Of a DNA stretch of 64,000 nucleotides, positions 1 to 8,379 are shown in pieces. The DNA is from Algiphilus aromaticivorans DG1253 (GTDB taxonomy: Bacteria; Pseudomonadota; Gammaproteobacteria; Nevskiales; Nevskiaceae). Numbering within the stretch: the first letter of the stretch is position 1; every line of letters begins with the position of its first letter. The stretch lies in the NCBI RefSeq assembly GCF_000733765.1, contig NZ_JPOG01000001.1:2356001-2420000 (forward strand), in the 5' to 3' direction. Under the pieces are notes generated by a model. That model did no database searches, was not told where the DNA came from, and was given only the letters and a program-made list of their open reading frames with translations. Both the position numbers and the translations under genes were made by a program.

Positions 1-443
1 TGCCGCTGGCCTTCTTCGGCTTCCTGCTCAACTTCGTCTGGGAGATGTGGGCAGTGCCGTTCTATGCGGATATCGGCGAAGCTCGTCATTGGGACGTGAT
101 CTGGCTTTGCACTCAGGCCACGCTCGGCGATGTCGCAATCCTAGTGTCGGCCTTCTGGGGGGCGGCTGCTGTCGCCCGCACACGCGCATGGGCCCTGACG
201 CCCAGGCTGCTGCCATTTACCATCTACCTCGGTGTTGGACTAGCCGTAACCGTGGTGTTCGAGCACCTTGCCACCACGACATTGGACCGCTGGGCCTATG
301 CCGAGGCCGCTTCGGTACTGCCCGTCCTCGGCACCGGCCTAGCGCCACTGCTGCAGTGGCTATTGCTGCCGCCGCTGGCGCTGAGCCTAGCCCGTTACCA
401 GCTGCTCGGCGCAATCCACGTGAATGCATCGAACCCGAAGTGA
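1..443 (+). CDS. Hypothetical integral membrane protein (5' end missing)
   Basis: The reading frame is open from the first bases of the window, so the start lies to the left; 146 residues are visible, ending at a TGA at 441-443. The visible part has about three to four hydrophobic segments (near the start, DVAILVSAFWGAAAV, the stretch around FTIYLGVGLAVTVVF, and LLLPPLALSLA), so it is an inner-membrane protein. I do not recognise the family. It sits four bases upstream of the DUF2933 gene and the ICMT-like methyltransferase gene, which suggests one transcript. Its neighbours are typical of metal-resistance islands, but that does not give it a function. Confidence 0.6.
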   Translation, partial: PLAFFGFLLNFVWEMWAVPFYADIGEARHWDVIWLCTQATLGDVAILVSAFWGAAAVARTRAWALTPRLLPFTIYLGVGLAVTVVFEHLATTTLDRWAYAEAASVLPVLGTGLAPLLQWLLLPPLALSLARYQLLGAIHVNASNPK

Positions 444-447
444 AACC

Positions 448-714
448 ATGAGCACTCATCGTCACGACTCAAGTCCGTACGAGCAGCGCCAAGTCAAGCC
501 GCATCCGGCGCGGTTCTGGCCGGTGCTGGCAATATTCTTGGGGCTCGCCTTATTCCTGCTCTGGGAGGAGCACCAGGCACACATTCTCGGCGCCCTGCCC
601 TGGCTTCTGATCCTGGTGCTCTGCCCATTGATGCATGTGTTCATGCACGGCGGTCACGGGCATGGAAGTCACGGCGAAGGCAACGACCGACAACGCCAGG
701 ACGGGGAGGACTAG
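448..714 (+). CDS. DUF2933-type small membrane protein
   Basis: An 88-residue protein with a polar N-terminus, a hydrophobic core of two short membrane segments (PVLAIFLGLALFLLW and LPWLLILVLCPLMHVF) and a His/Gly-rich tail starting HGGHGHGSHG. This architecture matches the DUF2933 family, frequent in mobile heavy-metal islands beside copper or mercury genes; the role of the family is unknown. I chose ATG 448, which follows the upstream stop at 443, over the in-frame ATG at 424, which overlaps the upstream gene. The His-rich tail could bind metal; that is inference. A broken relative lies at 14,360. Confidence 0.75.
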   Translation: MSTHRHDSSPYEQRQVKPHPARFWPVLAIFLGLALFLLWEEHQAHILGALPWLLILVLCPLMHVFMHGGHGHGSHGEGNDRQRQDGED

Positions 715-716
715 CC

Positions 717-1364
717 ATGCATGAGACCGCCGCGGCCTATGGCCTCTGGGGGCTGGTGGTGATCAATTCCTTCGTTTTCATCTTCTTCGCCTTCAGCTTC
801 TTCAAGCCGCAGACCAAGCGCGACTGGCGCAGCTTCGGGGCATTTTCCGCCTTCCTCGTGGCGCTGTTCACTGAAATGTACGGTTTCCCGTTGACCATCT
901 ATCTGCTGTCCGGCTGGCTACAGAGCAATTATCCGGGCGTCGACTGGCTTTCCCACGACGCTGGTCACTTGCTGGAGATGCTGCTTGGCTGGGAAACCAA
1001 TCCACATTTCGGACCTTTCCACCTGCTCAGCTTCGCCTTCATCGTGGGTGGCTTCATGCTGATCGCCTCCGCTTGGCGGGTGCTCTATGCCGCCCAGCGC
1101 GTCGGCGAACTGGCCGTCTCTGGCCCCTACGCTCGCATGCGCCACCCGCAATACCTGGGCTTCATCCTCGTCATGTTCGGTTTCCTGTTGCAGTGGCCGA
1201 CTCTGCTAACCTTGGCCATGTTCCCGGTGCTGACCTACATGTACATCCGCCTAGCGCGACACGAGGAGCGCGAGACCGAGGCCGAGTTCGGAGCCGCTTG
1301 GCGTGCCTACGCAGCCGAGGTGCCGGCGTTTGTTCCGCAGCTGACCGTCATCGGACGGGAATAA
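717..1364 (+). CDS. Isoprenylcysteine carboxyl methyltransferase (ICMT)-like membrane methyltransferase
   Basis: A 215-residue membrane protein with about five hydrophobic segments. The C-terminal half carries the ICMT/PEMT-type signature: the stretch GPYARMRHPQYLGF near residue 140, a hydrophobic pair, then RLARHEERETEAEFG and a terminal PAFVP motif. Members use S-adenosylmethionine at the membrane; bacterial substrates are mostly unknown, since bacteria lack classical prenylated CaaX proteins. The start at ATG 717 follows a GGGGAGGA ribosome site and lies two bases past the DUF2933 stop, so the two are very probably co-translated. DUF2933 and ICMT-like genes often travel together in metal islands, but no biochemical link is visible here. 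Confidence 0.8.
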   Translation: MHETAAAYGLWGLVVINSFVFIFFAFSFFKPQTKRDWRSFGAFSAFLVALFTEMYGFPLTIYLLSGWLQSNYPGVDWLSHDAGHLLEMLLGWETNPHFGPFHLLSFAFIVGGFMLIASAWRVLYAAQRVGELAVSGPYARMRHPQYLGFILVMFGFLLQWPTLLTLAMFPVLTYMYIRLARHEERETEAEFGAAWRAYAAEVPAFVPQLTVIGRE

Positions 1365-1403
1365 GAGCAGGCCGTGCCATGTCCAGGACAGGCAACCTGA
1401 GTC

Positions 1404-2297
1404 ATGGGCATTCGCAACATCTTGCTTATGGTCCTGGTCGCCTTTCTCTGGGCGATCTGTTTCCCGCTCATCCAGGTCGGCCTGGGCGCTGCCCCGCCCC
1501 TGGTTTTCGCTGCGACCCGGGCGGCCCTGGCCGGGGTACTGGTGCTGCTGCTGGCTGTCTGCTTGGGCCGCCCGTGGCCGCGCGGATTCGTCAATCAGAG
1601 CCTGATCGTCGCTATCGGCCTCTCTTTCACCGGTCTGGGCTTCGGCGGCATGTTCCTCGGCGGGGGTAAGATCTCGCCAGGATTAGCGACCGTGTTGGCG
1701 AATATCCAGCCCCTGATCGCGGCCGTGTTGGCGATGATCTTCCTATCAGAGCGGATCACCCCACGAATCGGCGCTGGCTTACTACTGGGGTTTATCGGCG
1801 TGGTGGTGATGTCGCTCCCCGGCCTATCGGGGCCGGATCATGAAGCCAGCATGCAGGCCTTCCTATGGATCACGTTGGGCGCGGCGGGCACGGCAATAGG
1901 CAACGTTCTGCTCAAGGCGTCGGCTGGCCGCGCAGATGTTCTGATGGTTACCGGCCTGCAGCTTTGTCTCGGGGCAGCGGTGCTCGCAGTGGGCGCACAG
2001 GCCCTGGGCGAGGATTGGGAAATCACCTGGACGACCCGCTTCGCCGTCAGCGTGGTCGGGCTTGCCGTGTTCGGCACCGCGCTCATGACCGCACTCTGGT
2101 ATTACCTGCTGGCACGAGCTTCTCTGAACAGCCTCAATACCTTCACCTTCCTGACGCCGATTTTCGGCCTTCTTTTAGGCGGCCTGTTCTTCGAGGAGCG
2201 ACTCAGTCTAATTCAGGGCATCGGCATTATCGTTACGGTCATAGGGATCCAGATGGTCGCGACGAAAAGCAGCCGCCCCGCAGCACTAACTCGATAA
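1404..2297 (+). CDS. EamA/DMT-family transporter
   Basis: A 297-residue protein with about ten hydrophobic segments arranged as two EamA repeats of five. Typical landmarks are the N-terminal LWAICFPLIQVGL segment, FLSERITPRIGAGLLLGFIGVVVM closing the first repeat (conserved E before R), and FFEERLSLIQGIGIIVTVIGI closing the second. Drug/metabolite transporters of this type move small organic solutes across the inner membrane; the substrate cannot be read from sequence. The gene is 39 bases after the ICMT-like gene and ends the first transcription unit of the window. A 240-base spacer with a strong MerR-like promoter follows. Confidence 0.85.
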   Translation: MGIRNILLMVLVAFLWAICFPLIQVGLGAAPPLVFAATRAALAGVLVLLLAVCLGRPWPRGFVNQSLIVAIGLSFTGLGFGGMFLGGGKISPGLATVLANIQPLIAAVLAMIFLSERITPRIGAGLLLGFIGVVVMSLPGLSGPDHEASMQAFLWITLGAAGTAIGNVLLKASAGRADVLMVTGLQLCLGAAVLAVGAQALGEDWEITWTTRFAVSVVGLAVFGTALMTALWYYLLARASLNSLNTFTFLTPIFGLLLGGLFFEERLSLIQGIGIIVTVIGIQMVATKSSRPAALTR

Positions 2298-2483
2298 GAC
2301 ACCGACCGTGAAGCTGTCATGACGATGCAGCACAGTTCGGGGCTTTGCAGCACCGGCTAATACATCGCCCGGCGGGACGAGGGATGCGGCCAAGGTGGGT
2401 GAGATGAACATGGCGGCACCTTCCTGCCGGGTAGTGCAGCCGCAGATGATTACCCGGTTGGCGTAAAGGCCTCGGGCCTAAAC

Positions 2484-2515
2484 TTGACTCTATACCCCGG
2501 TACAGGCGTTAGGCT
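2484..2515 (+). promoter_or_regulatory. MerR-family-type promoter/operator upstream of the RND exporter
   Basis: A -35 box TTGACT (2484-2489) and a -10 box TTAGGC (2509-2514; TAGGCT one base later) are separated by 19 bases. The over-long spacer is filled by a dyad, CTATACC (2490-2496), CC, GGTACAG (2499-2505), with one mismatch. The 19-bp spacing with a centred dyad is the hallmark of promoters activated by MerR-family metal sensors (MerR, CueR, ZntR, PbrR). The ATG of the exporter gene lies 25 bases past the -10 box. No merR-like gene lies in the window. Confidence 0.7.
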
Positions 2516-2539
2516 GCGCTGAGCCGAGGAGAGACAAGA

Positions 2540-4912
2540 ATGAGTGACCAGCGTGAGTCTCCGGGAACGCCCCAAGCCATCGGGCCAGTCGTCCGCTATG
2601 GCCTCTGGCTGAACACTTGGCGTTGGCCGGTAACACTGGCCTGCCTGCTCGCTACCGGCGCGGCGGCTTGGGGGGCCCAATACTTGACCTTCTCAGCCGA
2701 TTACCGGGTCTATTTCGACGCGGACAACCCTGGGCTTCAGGCCTTCCAACAGTTCGAGTCCGCCTATACTACCTCCGACAATCTGATCATCGCGGTACGA
2801 CCGAAAGACGGCGAACTGTTCAACCCGCGCATGCTTGGCTTGGTGCACGAGCTCACCGAAGCTGCTTGGCAGATTCCCCATGCCGCGCGGGCCGACTCGT
2901 TGACCAACTTCCAGCACATTTCCGCCCGAGGCGATGACGTAGTCGTCGCGGACTTGGTGGAAGAAGCCGCTTCGATCTCGGATGAGGACATCGAGCGTAT
3001 AAAAACCGCCGCCATGGCTGAGCCGGCCTTGGCGGGCCGGCTGGTGGCACGAGACGCCCAGACTGCCGGTATCTTCGTCACCCTCAAGTTTCCAGGCGAG
3101 GATCACACCGATCATTTGCCGCAGTCCGTCGAGGCAGCCTATGCCTTGGCGGAACGCTACCGGGCCGAATTTCCTCAGGCCCAAATCGAGGTGAGTGGCG
3201 TTGCCGCATTCAGCTATGCCGAGGTCGAACTAAGCAAGTCCGACCTGCGGACGCTTACGCCGATCATGCTCGTGCTGATGGCCGCTTGCCTGTTGCTGCT
3301 ACTGCGTTCGCTGAGCGGCACCGTGGTCACTCTGGTGATGATCGCCCTGTCGGCGATCACAGCCTTGGGCGTGGCCGGCTGGATGGGGATGCAGCTCAAC
3401 GCCTCCTCGGCCATGGCCCCAACTATCATCCTGACGCTGGCGGTGGCAGACAGCGTGCACATCCTGGCGAGCTATGTAGACGAGATGCACGCCGGCCGTG
3501 ACAAGCGCGCCGCCCTGATCGAAAGCCTGCGGCTCAATGCGGGCCCGGTATTCCTGACTAGCCTGACCACGGTGGTCGGGTTCTTGAGCCTCAACTTCTC
3601 GGATACACCGCCCTTTCGGGAACTCGGCAACATCACCGCCGTTGGCATCGCCGCCGCCTGGCTCTATTCGATGACATTGCTGCCGGCGTTGATCATCATC
3701 CTGCCCGCCCAGCCCCGCACGCGTGTCGGCGCCGGGCGCGGCACGATGACCCGTTTCGGCCGCTTCGTGGTCGCTCGAGCACGGGCGGCGTTCATCACCA
3801 CCCTGGCCCTGTCCCTGCTCCTGCTGACTTTCATCCCGCGCCTGGAGATTGACGACCAATTCCTGGAATGGTTCGACACCGATGTGCCATTCCGTCAGGC
3901 GACGGACTTCATCACGACCAACCTGACCGGCCCCTACACCCTGGAGTATTCACTACCCGCGACCGGCGAAAACGGCATCAGCGACCCGGCGTACCTGCGG
4001 CACCTGAACCGCTTCGCTGAATGGCTTCATGCTCAGCCGGACGTGCTGCACGTGGACCATTTCGCGCAGGTCATGAAGCGCCTCAACCGCGCCATGCACG
4101 GCGACGACCCGACCTGGTACCGCCTACCGCGCGAACCGGAGCTGGCGGCGCAGTATCTGCTGCTTTACGAGCTGAGCCTGCCCGCGGGACGCGACCTCAC
4201 GACCCAGATCAACTTCGACAAGTCGGCCAGCCGGGTGACAGTGACCTTGGATCGGGTGTCATCGAGCCGCATCAAGGACTTCGCCCATCGTTCGGAGCGA
4301 TGGATGAAGGAAAACCTGCCGGCCTACATGCATACGCGGACCACCGGCACGATCATGATGTTCACTCACCTGACCGAGCGCAATATCCGGGCCATGCTGG
4401 TGGGCACCGCGCTGGCCTTCCTGTTGATCGCCGCGACCCTGGTGATCGCCCTGCGTAGCTTGCGGCTGGGCTTGATCAGCCTAGTCCCCAATTTCCTCCC
4501 GGCGTTGCTTGCCATCGGCCTATGGACAGTCCTGGTCGGCGAGATCGGTCTGATTGTCTCAGTGATTGCAGCCACCACCATGGGACTGATCGTCGACGAT
4601 ACCGTGCATATCCTCAGCAAGTATCGACGCGCGCGCCAGGAGCACAATATGGAACCGGGCGATGCGATCGTCTACATGTTCGCGCATACCGGCAATGCGT
4701 TGCTGATCACCACGGTCGTGCTCGTCCTAGGTTTTCTCGCCCTGGCAATGTCGGACTTCCGACTCAACTCGAACATGGGGCTGCTGACCTCGCTTGCACT
4801 GTTGTTCGCGTTACTCCTGGACTTTCTGCTTCTGCCGCCCCTCTTGATGGCCCTGGATAGCCGCCGTGCGCCCGGGATGGCAAGCGACACTCGAGTAACC
4901 GACAAGCAATGA
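2540..4912 (+). CDS. MMPL/RND-superfamily exporter
   Basis: A 790-residue inner-membrane protein with RND topology: one N-terminal membrane helix, a large periplasmic loop, a block of about five helices (residues 230-385), a second N-terminal-type helix near 410, a second loop, and a final block (620-770). It belongs to the shorter MMPL-like branch (HpnN-like 'predicted exporters'), not the tripartite drug or metal RND pumps of about 1,040 residues. The conserved proton-relay-type stretches read LAVADSVHILASY and GLIVDDTVHILSKY, each with a buried Asp. A good ribosome site (GAGGAGAG) precedes ATG 2540. It is followed by a LolA-like and a barrel protein, so export of a lipidic or amphiphilic substrate is plausible; the substrate is unknown. 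Confidence 0.82.
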   Translation: MSDQRESPGTPQAIGPVVRYGLWLNTWRWPVTLACLLATGAAAWGAQYLTFSADYRVYFDADNPGLQAFQQFESAYTTSDNLIIAVRPKDGELFNPRMLGLVHELTEAAWQIPHAARADSLTNFQHISARGDDVVVADLVEEAASISDEDIERIKTAAMAEPALAGRLVARDAQTAGIFVTLKFPGEDHTDHLPQSVEAAYALAERYRAEFPQAQIEVSGVAAFSYAEVELSKSDLRTLTPIMLVLMAACLLLLLRSLSGTVVTLVMIALSAITALGVAGWMGMQLNASSAMAPTIILTLAVADSVHILASYVDEMHAGRDKRAALIESLRLNAGPVFLTSLTTVVGFLSLNFSDTPPFRELGNITAVGIAAAWLYSMTLLPALIIILPAQPRTRVGAGRGTMTRFGRFVVARARAAFITTLALSLLLLTFIPRLEIDDQFLEWFDTDVPFRQATDFITTNLTGPYTLEYSLPATGENGISDPAYLRHLNRFAEWLHAQPDVLHVDHFAQVMKRLNRAMHGDDPTWYRLPREPELAAQYLLLYELSLPAGRDLTTQINFDKSASRVTVTLDRVSSSRIKDFAHRSERWMKENLPAYMHTRTTGTIMMFTHLTERNIRAMLVGTALAFLLIAATLVIALRSLRLGLISLVPNFLPALLAIGLWTVLVGEIGLIVSVIAATTMGLIVDDTVHILSKYRRARQEHNMEPGDAIVYMFAHTGNALLITTVVLVLGFLALAMSDFRLNSNMGLLTSLALLFALLLDFLLLPPLLMALDSRRAPGMASDTRVTDKQ

Positions 4913-4969
4913 GAACGAGCACCTAGCCTTATGCCATCTTTTCATATGCAGAAAACAAGGGAGAACCGC

Positions 4970-5788
4970 ATGGACCGACTCCATCCAAGACTATTGCTGT
5001 TCGCCGGCCTGGCGGTGGCGATCTCGACCTCCTTGGCATCGCCGAGCGACGCAATCCGCAATGCCGGCGACCCCGGAGCCAAGGGCCGCGCCATCATCGA
5101 GACGGCCGAGGCTCATGGCAGCGGCTTCAATGACGTGCGCGCCGAACTGAAAATGATCCTGCGCGACTCGAGTGGTCGGGAGGCCGTCCGCCGGATGCGC
5201 ATGCGCACCCTGGAGAAGCCGCGCGGCGACTGGAGCCTGATCGTCTTCGACGAGCCCAAGGATGTCGAGGGCACTGCTTTGCTCACCCACAGTTACGCCA
5301 CGCGGCCGGACGAGCAATGGCTTTACCTGCCCGCGCTCAAGCGCGTCAAGCGCATCGCATCCAACAACCAGTCCGGCCCCTTCATGGGAAGCGAGTTCGC
5401 CTACGAGGATCTATCTTCCCAGGAGGTCGAGAAATACACCGATTACCAGTACCTGGGCGACGACAAAGTGGACAATCTGGGAACCTGGAAAGTCGAGCGT
5501 CGCCCCGTATCCGACAACTCCGGATATACCCGGCAAATCGTCTGGATCGACAAGCCGCACTACCGCGTGCAAAAGGTCGAGTTCTACGATCGCAAGAATG
5601 CCCGGCTCAAGACCCTCACCGTGGACGACTATGAGCTTTATCTGGATGAGTACTGGTATCCACATACCATGACCATGAAAAATCACCAGACCGGAAAGTC
5701 CACCGCCCTGCTGTGGCGGGAGTATGCATTCCGAAACGGCTACACAGACCGGGACTTCGACCGCAACGGCCTTAAGCGCGTGCACTGA
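4970..5788 (+). CDS. LolA-like outer-membrane lipoprotein-sorting family protein
   Basis: I chose ATG 4970, behind an AAGGGAG ribosome site, giving 272 residues; an ATG at 4931 is in frame but unsupported. Residues 1-24 form a signal peptide (hydrophobic LLLFAGLAVAIS, then LASPS). The mature part has the LolA_like pattern seen beside MMPL exporters: DVRAELKMIL, the motif RGDWSLIVFDEPKDVEGTALL, DEQWLYLPALKRVKRI and GPFMGSEFAYEDL. Family members are predicted periplasmic half-barrels that hold a hydrophobic ligand. The stop codon overlaps the next ATG (ATGA). Together with the RND protein this suggests a carrier handing substrate towards the outer membrane; this is inference from fold and operon. 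Confidence 0.8.
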   Translation: MDRLHPRLLLFAGLAVAISTSLASPSDAIRNAGDPGAKGRAIIETAEAHGSGFNDVRAELKMILRDSSGREAVRRMRMRTLEKPRGDWSLIVFDEPKDVEGTALLTHSYATRPDEQWLYLPALKRVKRIASNNQSGPFMGSEFAYEDLSSQEVEKYTDYQYLGDDKVDNLGTWKVERRPVSDNSGYTRQIVWIDKPHYRVQKVEFYDRKNARLKTLTVDDYELYLDEYWYPHTMTMKNHQTGKSTALLWREYAFRNGYTDRDFDRNGLKRVH

Positions 5789-7233
5789 TGAAGCGGCACT
5801 TCGCGTGTGTCCTCTTTGCTGGGTTGATGGCCGGCGTGCCGCCATCCTTCGCGGTTGGGGACTTGTGGCAGCGGCTGGACTCGTCCCTGACCGCCGGGGT
5901 CGAATATCGCTATTTCCCGCATGAGCCGCTGGATGAGCGCCAGCGTCGGAACTATGCTTCGATTGCGCTGCAATCCGAAAACTACCTAAGTTGGGATGAC
6001 CGCGCCCAGAGCTTTACCCTGACCCTGTTCGGCCGCGCCGATTCCAAGGACAATGAACGCAGTCACGGCGAAGTGCACGAGGCCTTCTACCGTTTCACCG
6101 CACGCGACCTCGAATGGCGAATCGGCGTGCGCAAGGTCTTCTGGGGAGTGACCGAATCCGTTCATCTCGTGGACGTGATTAATCAGACGGACCTGGTCGA
6201 GGACATCGACGGCGAGGACAAGCTGGGCCAGCCCATGGTCAATCTGGCCTGGTTCAGTGAGCTCGGTACCATTGATTTCTTCCTTCTGCCCTATTTCCGT
6301 GAGCGCACATTTTCAGCGCCTGACGGCAGGCCGCGCACCCTGCTGCCGGTGGCAACCGACCGCACCCGATACCGACACCCCGATGAGCGGCATAACCTGG
6401 GAGCGGCAGTCCGCTACTTCAAAGGGTTCGGCCCCATGGAGTTGGGCCTGTATTACTTCCGCGGGACCGACCGGGAACCACTCTTCGATTTCGGCTTCGA
6501 CAGCTGCACGGTCACGGCGACTTTCGAGGGCCCGCCATTGCTCACACCCGGCCCGCAGACCGGCACCTGCGCGAATCCGCCGAGCGGCGAGCCGCCGCCC
6601 TTGGTCACGATCGACGAGGTGCGCGTGGATGCCGTCAACCCCGTGTTCGTGCCCGTTTACGACGAGATCCAACAGATAGGACTTGACGCCCAGTACATCC
6701 GAGGCGGATTGTTGCTCAAGTTGGAGTCGATCTATCAGGACGCGCCCTTGCAGGATTTCGCCGCCCTGGCCGCCGGCTTCGAATACAGCTTCTACGGGGT
6801 ATTTGGTAGTGCCGTCGATATCGGTGTACTGGCGGAGTATCTATATGACAGTCGCGGTCAGATCGAGCCAGAAATTGCGCGCGTTGCGGATCGAATTGCC
6901 CGCTCGAGCTCGCTCAGCTTCCGGTCGCTAGCACAGGTCCAGGCCTTTCAGGCCGGCTTGCGGCCGCAGGATGCCGCAGCATTCCAGGACGATTTGTTCC
7001 TGGGTGCCCGCTTCCTGCCCAATGACATCCAGGGAACACAAATCCTTGCCGGTACGATCTTCGACTTGGAGACGGACGCAGTTTTTACCAGCTTGGAGGC
7101 TAGCCGTAGAGTCGGCAGCAGTATGCGCCTCTCGTTCGTGGCACGCCTTTTCTCGCAGGTACCCGCGAGAGACCCTCTGTTTGGCTATGGGGACGACGAT
7201 CATATCAAAGTCGTCCTGCAACGATTCTTCTAG
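5788..7233 (+). CDS. Outer-membrane beta-barrel protein (DUF1302/alginate-export-like)
   Basis: A 481-residue protein with a signal peptide (residues 1-22, cut near SFA-V) followed by alternating amphipathic strands, many aromatic residues and a C-terminal Phe (ending VLQRFF), the usual signature of a Bam-inserted outer-membrane barrel. Sequences such as LEWRIGVRKVFWGVTESVHLVDVINQTD resemble barrel proteins found beside MMPL/LolA-like operons. It starts in the ATGA overlap with the preceding gene, so translation is coupled. A Cys pair near residues 235 and 255 could form a surface-loop disulphide. The likely role is the outer-membrane step for the substrate of the RND exporter; this rests only on gene order and architecture. 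Confidence 0.72.
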   Translation: MKRHFACVLFAGLMAGVPPSFAVGDLWQRLDSSLTAGVEYRYFPHEPLDERQRRNYASIALQSENYLSWDDRAQSFTLTLFGRADSKDNERSHGEVHEAFYRFTARDLEWRIGVRKVFWGVTESVHLVDVINQTDLVEDIDGEDKLGQPMVNLAWFSELGTIDFFLLPYFRERTFSAPDGRPRTLLPVATDRTRYRHPDERHNLGAAVRYFKGFGPMELGLYYFRGTDREPLFDFGFDSCTVTATFEGPPLLTPGPQTGTCANPPSGEPPPLVTIDEVRVDAVNPVFVPVYDEIQQIGLDAQYIRGGLLLKLESIYQDAPLQDFAALAAGFEYSFYGVFGSAVDIGVLAEYLYDSRGQIEPEIARVADRIARSSSLSFRSLAQVQAFQAGLRPQDAAAFQDDLFLGARFLPNDIQGTQILAGTIFDLETDAVFTSLEASRRVGSSMRLSFVARLFSQVPARDPLFGYGDDDHIKVVLQRFF

Positions 7234-7316
7234 GGAAACTCCCACAACCCGACGCGGAGCGCGCGCTTCATAACATGAAGCGAATATGCCAATCGGCACA
7301 GCAACAAGGAGCTTTA

Positions 7317-7682
7317 ATGAAACACAAAGAGCATAGACTGGGCGTTTCAGAGACCAACCTGGTGACTCGTCATATCGCGCTTGTGACGCCCGTCGAAACC
7401 ACAAGACTGAACGCAGCCATTGCAGAGATTGACCAGCTTTATGGCCTGGATGAAGTCACTTTCGACGAGAAATCCGCCAAGCTCGATTTCTCCTACGACG
7501 CATCCCGATTATGCATCGATTGCGTTGAGGAAATTCTGACAAACCATGAGATCCAACCCAAGCATGACTGGTGGACGCACTTCAAAGAAGGGCTTTATAG
7601 ATTCGTAGACCAGAACGTCAAGGACAATGCGCGGCGTGAGCCTTGGAGCTGTCACCGTACACCCCCACATATCCGGAAATAG
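7317..7682 (+). CDS. Small HMA-like (ferredoxin-fold) protein
   Basis: ATG 7317 is preceded at the right distance by AAGGAG (7306-7311), so I prefer it to the in-frame ATG at 7275; this gives 121 residues. The N-terminal 75 residues read as a beta-alpha-beta-beta-alpha-beta pattern like heavy-metal-associated domains, but the usual N-terminal CxxC is missing (LVTPVETTRLN instead); a Cys pair occurs in the second helix (LCIDCVEEIL). The C-terminal part is distinctive: WWTHFKEGLYRFVDQNVKDN, then EPWSCHR. No family name is certain. Its place between two export modules suggests a metal-related role. Confidence 0.6.
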   Translation: MKHKEHRLGVSETNLVTRHIALVTPVETTRLNAAIAEIDQLYGLDEVTFDEKSAKLDFSYDASRLCIDCVEEILTNHEIQPKHDWWTHFKEGLYRFVDQNVKDNARREPWSCHRTPPHIRK

Positions 7683-7896
7683 GGGCTGAAACGTCATGCC
7701 ACATCGCCTGCTCCGGTGAGGGTTCAGCTCATCCGTCGAAGAAGGTCAAGTTACGGTAGCTCTCGTTCGGGAATGGTTTATTCGACATCAACATCGGCCT
7801 TCAGAGGCGTTGGCGCGAACGCCACTCAATCGTACCTTCCTACCGAAGAGAACACTGGCCCTTACGGCATCACCCGGTTACTATTCTAGCGTGCGC

Positions 7897-8313
7897 ATGT
7901 TCTCGCAACTACTGCTCTTTTTTTGCGTGCTGGTCCAAGTCAGCTTGCCTCCGCCTTTACATGCAGCCGGGATGGTGCACGGTTCAGCGGAGGTTGCTCA
8001 TGCGACGCGCGAGTTCGCGGTTGCGCTTGGCGATTGCGCCTCGAGCGCGAGTGCTGGGGAACAGCCCGTTGCCGGGAAAGTGAGCACGTTAGCTAGTGAG
8101 CATGCACACATAGGCGCGGGCGATGAGAGTCGCCAGATGCGCTGTTGCCTGACGGATTGTTCCTGCTCTACAGCCTGCGCCGGATTCGCTGCCCTTCCGG
8201 CGAGCATAGCCGTGGCAGAACGCTCTGGAGTCACGCTTCCACGCGACAAATCCTCGCACCGCGCCTTGTTGCGGCAGGCACCCATTTTCTTGCGACCACC
8301 AATCTTCAACTAG
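7897..8313 (+). CDS. Secreted Cys/His-rich protein upstream of the Cus-type operon
   Basis: Taking ATG 7897 gives a 138-residue protein that opens with a signal peptide (MFSQLLLFFCVLVQVSLPPPLHA); the upstream in-frame extension to 7810 would hide this signal. The mature part contains His residues and a Cys cluster around residues 80-95 (RCCLTDCSCSTACAG), suited to binding soft metals such as Cu(I). Similar short secreted proteins precede copper-efflux operons (CopL-like genes in Xanthomonas are one example), but I cannot assign a family. It is 66 bases before the chosen start of the TolC-like gene and probably shares its transcript. The upstream spacer 7683-7896 shows no clear promoter. Confidence 0.5.
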   Translation: MFSQLLLFFCVLVQVSLPPPLHAAGMVHGSAEVAHATREFAVALGDCASSASAGEQPVAGKVSTLASEHAHIGAGDESRQMRCCLTDCSCSTACAGFAALPASIAVAERSGVTLPRDKSSHRALLRQAPIFLRPPIFN

Positions 8314-8379
8314 CCAATCAGGTTGTACCGTGCCGTGGACGTCCTGTTCATGGTGCTTCTCTCTAGGCTGGAGATTGAC

